From CBDHHC01 sp050633205 (lineage in GTDB: Bacteria; Pseudomonadota; Alphaproteobacteria; Rhizobiales; CBDHHC01), in the NCBI GenBank assembly GCA_050633205.1, contig JBOEGA010000229.1, positions 1 to 8,368 of the forward strand: a stretch of 8,368 bases of DNA, given 5' to 3'. The notes beneath the pieces are model-generated. The model ran no database searches. It was not told the DNA's origin and saw nothing but the letters and a program-made list of their open reading frames with translations. Both the position numbers and the translations under genes were made by a program. Positions within the stretch are counted from its first letter, which is position 1. Each line of letters begins with the position of its first letter. Shown here piece after piece: positions 5,622-8,368 of this stretch.

Positions 5622-6497
5622 ATGCGTCATATAGATTTATCTCTCCTAAGAGCATTTGTCATGGTGTTGCAGAGCGGCGGCATGACAAGCGCCGGAAAAC
5701 AGCTCCACCTCACTCAGGCTGCTGTAAGCCAGCAGATCAAACGCCTGGAAGAACAATTCGGCGTTGAACTGTTCGAACGGGCAAATCGCCGTCTCACGCT
5801 GACAACTCACGGAGAGCGGCTGTTAGGTTATGCTCAGAAAATCCTGACACTGAATGATGAAATCTGGAGCCTGATGACTACTCCGGAATATGAAGGCGAG
5901 GTCTTTCTCGGGGTTCCCTATGACATTGTGCAACCCTTTATGCCACCGATCCTGAAAAGCTTTCACCTTGCATGGCCCAAAATCCATATCAGAATGGTAT
6001 GCAGTTCAACGGTCCAGCTAAAAGAAAAACAAAAAGCCGGCGAGCTTGATATCACACTGGCAACAGAGGCAGAAAGCCCTGATCTGGAAAGCAGACTGAT
6101 GGCCGACCAGCTCGTATGGGTTGGAGCAAAAGCTGGAAAAGCCTATCTCCGTAACCCCTTACCGGTATCACTCGGAGATGAAAGCTGTGCCTTCAGGTCT
6201 GCAACTGTTAAGGCATTGAATGATGCACAGAAAAACTGGACCTTCAGTTGTTCAGCCAGAGATATGGCCGCCCAGTGCGCCACCATTGAAGCTGACGTTG
6301 CGGTAGCTCCCATGCTGGCCCATACAGTTCCGGATTATCTAAGTGTGCTGGGAGCAGACAGCGGCCTGCCACCTCTCCCTGTGTATTTCTATAATATCTA
6401 CACAAAACCAACGACCGAAAAAACAATGGTTACAGAAGTTGCGGAACATATAAGAAAGCACTTCACATCAGTTATGATCCAGAAAGCTGCTGAGTAG
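5622..6497 (+). CDS. LysR-type transcriptional regulator, LrhA/PecT-like
   Basis: DNA-binding regulator of 291 aa, the usual length for the LysR family, acting as a dimer or tetramer whose activity is set by a small ligand. The N-terminal winged helix-turn-helix covers about residues 4-62, with the recognition part in TSAGKQLHLTQAAVSQQIKR (22-41) and the typical wing ELFERANRRLTLTTHG. The linker helix (LLGYAQKILTLNDEIWSLM, 67-85) resembles that of LrhA/PecT. Residues 92-290 form the periplasmic-binding-protein-like effector domain, beginning GEVFLGVPYDIV. The ligand is unknown. Translation initiation looks weak, with only GAG upstream. It lies 65 bases after the deacylase gene but has its own promoter, and its 3' end overlaps the convergent threonine aldolase gene by 26 bases. 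Targets may include itself and either neighbour. Confidence 0.93.
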   Translation: MRHIDLSLLRAFVMVLQSGGMTSAGKQLHLTQAAVSQQIKRLEEQFGVELFERANRRLTLTTHGERLLGYAQKILTLNDEIWSLMTTPEYEGEVFLGVPYDIVQPFMPPILKSFHLAWPKIHIRMVCSSTVQLKEKQKAGELDITLATEAESPDLESRLMADQLVWVGAKAGKAYLRNPLPVSLGDESCAFRSATVKALNDAQKNWTFSCSARDMAAQCATIEADVAVAPMLAHTVPDYLSVLGADSGLPPLPVYFYNIYTKPTTEKTMVTEVAEHIRKHFTSVMIQKAAE

Positions 6498-7536
6498 CGG
6501 TCCGGATATCGGAGATAAAGCGGTCAATAGTTTCAGGGCTTGTATCCCATGAACACATCAGCCGCGCTCCGCCTTCCCCGATGAAATTATAATACATCCA
6601 GCCTTTTGCCTTCAGACTTTCCGTTACAGCTTTGGGGATCTCGGCAAAGACCGCATTGGACTGGGGAGGAAACATAATATCAATACCCGGAATTGCTTTT
6701 ATACCTTCATGAAGCCTCTGAGCCATGGAATTCGCATGGCGGGCATTCTTCAGCCACAAATCATTATCCAGCAACCCCAGCCAGGGAGCCGAAATAAAAC
6801 GCATCTTTGAACACAACTGCCCGGCCTGCTTAACCCTGTAGGCAAAATCCTCGGCAAGTTTTTTATTAAAGAATATAACCATCTCCCCAACCGGAAGACC
6901 ATTTTTAGTACCGCCAAAACAAAGCACATCAACACCGGACCGCCAGGTAATATCCGCAGGCGAAATATCGAGCGTTGCCAGCGCATTCGCAAAACGGGCA
7001 CCATCCATATGCACTTTCAGATTATATTTCCTCGCAACCTCGGTGATCTCTCGAAGCTCATCAGCACCATACACTGTTCCAAGTTCTGTAGACTGGGTAA
7101 CGGAAAGGACTTTAGGTTTGGGAAAGTGAATATCCGAACGCTTTGTCAGGATAGCCTCAATGCTTGCAGGAGTAACTTTTCCGTTTTCTCCTTCTGCCAG
7201 TAACAGCTTGGATCCGTTTGAGAAAAACTCCGGTCCACCACATTCATCAGTCTCGATATGCGCAACATTATGACAGATCACGGAGTGATAGGATTGGCAA
7301 AGAGCTGCAAGTGAGAGAGAGTTGGCAGCCGTACCATTGAAAACAAAGAAAACTTCACAGTCTATTTCAAACAGGTCCCTGACTCTGTCACAAACAAGCT
7401 GTGTCCAGTGATCATCACCATAAGAGATTTCATGCCCGGTACTGTTAGCCCGTTGAATGGCTTCCATAACCTCGGGGCAGGCTCCTGCATAATTATCGGA
7501 TGCCAGTTGCTGGGTTGGTTGCTCCGCATTGGACAT
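6472..7536 (-). CDS. ltaA: Low-specificity L-threonine aldolase
   Basis: Pyridoxal-phosphate enzyme of the beta-eliminating lyase/threonine aldolase family (fold type I) that splits L-threonine and L-allo-threonine to glycine and acetaldehyde in the cytoplasm; related beta-hydroxy amino acids may also serve. The 354-aa length is typical. The PLP-lysine is K211 in CFGGTKNG. Phosphate-binding NGTAAN is at 67-72, and HMDGARF at 176-182 supplies the cofactor-binding aspartate D178 and R181. The N-terminal LASDNYAGACPEVMEAI is the usual family start. AAGGAG seven bases upstream fixes the ATG at 7536. The gene is convergent with the LysR gene and shares its last 26 bases with it; no terminator is visible between them. 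Exact substrate preference (L- versus L-allo-threonine) cannot be read from the sequence. Confidence 0.92.
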   Translation of the reverse strand: MSNAEQPTQQLASDNYAGACPEVMEAIQRANSTGHEISYGDDHWTQLVCDRVRDLFEIDCEVFFVFNGTAANSLSLAALCQSYHSVICHNVAHIETDECGGPEFFSNGSKLLLAEGENGKVTPASIEAILTKRSDIHFPKPKVLSVTQSTELGTVYGADELREITEVARKYNLKVHMDGARFANALATLDISPADITWRSGVDVLCFGGTKNGLPVGEMVIFFNKKLAEDFAYRVKQAGQLCSKMRFISAPWLGLLDNDLWLKNARHANSMAQRLHEGIKAIPGIDIMFPPQSNAVFAEIPKAVTESLKAKGWMYYNFIGEGGARLMCSWDTSPETIDRFISDIRTATQQLSGS

Positions 7537-7910
7537 TACAAATCTCCTTCAGGAATAAAGTCAGCAAATAATATAACCGTCACGATCGACAAGCTTACCG
7601 GATTTCAGCCATAGTAGGTGGTTAAACATAATCCACCCACAAATATAGTATGAAACTTGTCATTTTCCCCACAGAGATCAACACTCGGGTCCCCGGATTG
7701 GAAATAACAGTTCTATCCCTGTATCTTTCATATTTTTATGAGAAACATGCTTGAGAAGTGTACTGTATCAGGTTTACACTGGGGGAATGACCTATTAATT
7801 TCATGGCGGTTGTGCCGGGAAAAAGCCGGAGTGTCAACATCAGGTAAATCTGCTGTTAACACCCATGACGTAACAATAAAAGCTCAACAGGAACAGACAG
7901 CAAATAAACA
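7537..7910. other. Divergent intergenic region between ltaA and yafJ
   Basis: This 374-base stretch must hold the promoters of both divergent genes. I see a GGTGG (7617-7621)/CCACC (7633-7637) inverted repeat with an 11-base centre about 80 bases before ltaA. AT-rich -10-like sequence follows near 7642-7650 on the minus strand, without a matching -35. Before yafJ there is an 8-bp palindrome TGTTAACA (7854-7861), part of a wider TGTTA-N12-TAACA (7854-7875). No tRNA, riboswitch or convincing small gene was found; an open frame at 7738-7926 has no Shine-Dalgarno, odd composition and runs into yafJ in another frame. Confidence 0.5.
7544..7549 (-). promoter_or_regulatory. Consensus ribosome binding site of ltaA
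   Basis: AAGGAG on the minus strand, seven bases before the ATG at 7536. It is a full-strength Shine-Dalgarno, in contrast to the weak one of the convergent LysR gene. Confidence 0.75.
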
Positions 7911-8368
7911 ATGTGCGAATTATTAGGAATGAGCTGTAATGTCCCTACGGACATACGTTTCAGTTTCGCAGGCCTTGCAGAGAGGGGAGGGCGAACCGGT
8001 GTCCATCGGGATGGCTGGGGAATCGCGTTCTACGAAGGTAACGGGTGCCGAACTTTTCATGACCCGACTGCGAGTTGTGATTCCGAGATCGCCAAATTCG
8101 TAAAAATGCAGACTGTTAAAAGCCTGAATGTTATCAGTCATATTCGTAAGGCAACTCACGGACAGGTAAACCTGATCAATACCCACCCCTTCACCCGGGA
8201 GCTTTGGGGACGAAACTGGGCCTTTGCTCATAACGGCAAACTGAAAAATATTAAAAAATGGCCGCTGGAGTTCTATCATCCGATTGGGACAACAGACAGC
8301 GAATATGCATTCTGCTGGTTGATGGATCAAATTCGCAAGGAATATCCAATCGCTCCACGGTCGTCTGC
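7911..8368 (+). CDS. yafJ: YafJ-type class II glutamine amidotransferase (3' end outside the window)
   Basis: First 152 codons of a class II (Ntn-type) glutamine amidotransferase; the family is normally about 255 aa, so the right edge cuts it. Removal of Met1 exposes the nucleophile Cys2 in MCELLGMSCN, which releases ammonia from glutamine. Further family motifs are HRDGWGIAFY (32-41), SHIRKATHG (76-84), NTHPFTRELWGRNW (90-103), AHNGKL (106-111) and TDSEYAFCWL (128-137). These match what I recall of E. coli YafJ closely over the whole visible length. The acceptor substrate of YafJ is not known, and there is no partner synthetase domain in the visible part. The start is fixed by the need for Cys at position 2; the Shine-Dalgarno is poor (AGGA 18 bases upstream). 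It is divergent from ltaA. Confidence 0.92.
   Translation, partial: MCELLGMSCNVPTDIRFSFAGLAERGGRTGVHRDGWGIAFYEGNGCRTFHDPTASCDSEIAKFVKMQTVKSLNVISHIRKATHGQVNLINTHPFTRELWGRNWAFAHNGKLKNIKKWPLEFYHPIGTTDSEYAFCWLMDQIRKEYPIAPRSS

Noticed and set aside
7617..7637. GGTGG/CCACC inverted repeat considered as an ltaA terminator or riboswitch stem
   Set aside because: Arms are only 5 bp with an 11-base centre and no T run; at most a possible operator half-site pair.
7738..7926. Plus-strand 62-codon open frame before yafJ
   Set aside because: No Shine-Dalgarno, atypical composition, and it overlaps the yafJ start in a different frame.
7923..8330. Minus-strand open frame of 135 codons
   Set aside because: It is antisense to the yafJ-type gene, whose plus-strand frame carries all catalytic motifs; the antisense translation resembles nothing and has no ribosome binding site.
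1..8368. Search for a defence, toxin-antitoxin, CRISPR or mobile system
   Set aside because: No repeat-spacer array, transposase, integrase, restriction or toxin motif is visible; the genes are mostly ordinary metabolic, regulatory and rRNA-modification genes.

Overview
The window reads as chromosomal DNA of a Gram-negative bacterium, most likely a marine-type alphaproteobacterium. The basis is the tight rluB-type/rsmD pair, an arrangement common in Alphaproteobacteria, plus moderate base composition and ordinary housekeeping genes. This placement is inference; no rRNA or other taxonomic marker is present. No tRNA, rRNA, CRISPR array, complete insertion sequence or phage gene was seen.

Layout from left to right. 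Bases 1-124 hold no gene I can support. A minus-strand block follows: the translationally coupled pair rluB-type pseudouridine synthase -> rsmD (ATGA overlap, 2164-3123 and 1610-2167), then 60 bases later on the same strand an enlarged DUF1963/YwqG-like gene (125-1540) that is clearly more AT-rich than its neighbours and may be acquired. A 98-base divergent spacer with a tandem 23-base repeat separates this block from a plus-strand gene of unknown function (3222-4256, 344 aa), which ends in a strong intrinsic terminator. Next on the plus strand are a zinc-dependent succinylglutamate desuccinylase/aspartoacylase-family enzyme (4519-5556) and a LysR-type regulator resembling the LrhA/PecT branch (5622-6497). 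The regulator has its own well-formed promoter and an inverted repeat at the presumed transcription start. It converges on, and overlaps by 26 bases, a minus-strand low-specificity threonine aldolase (6472-7536). A 374-base divergent spacer leads to a YafJ-type class II glutamine amidotransferase that runs off the right edge (7911-8368).

How the genes relate. RluB-type and RsmD proteins both modify rRNA (23S pseudouridylation, 16S G966 methylation), so this pair is a ribosome-maturation operon. The deacylase, the LysR regulator and the threonine aldolase all suggest amino-acid or acyl-amino-acid metabolism, but nothing in the sequence proves they form one pathway. I found no convincing multi-gene novel system. 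The most interesting points are the helically phased CATAAG hexamers in the LysR promoter, the unrecognised 344-aa protein with its repeat-bearing upstream region, and the oversized DUF1963 protein.
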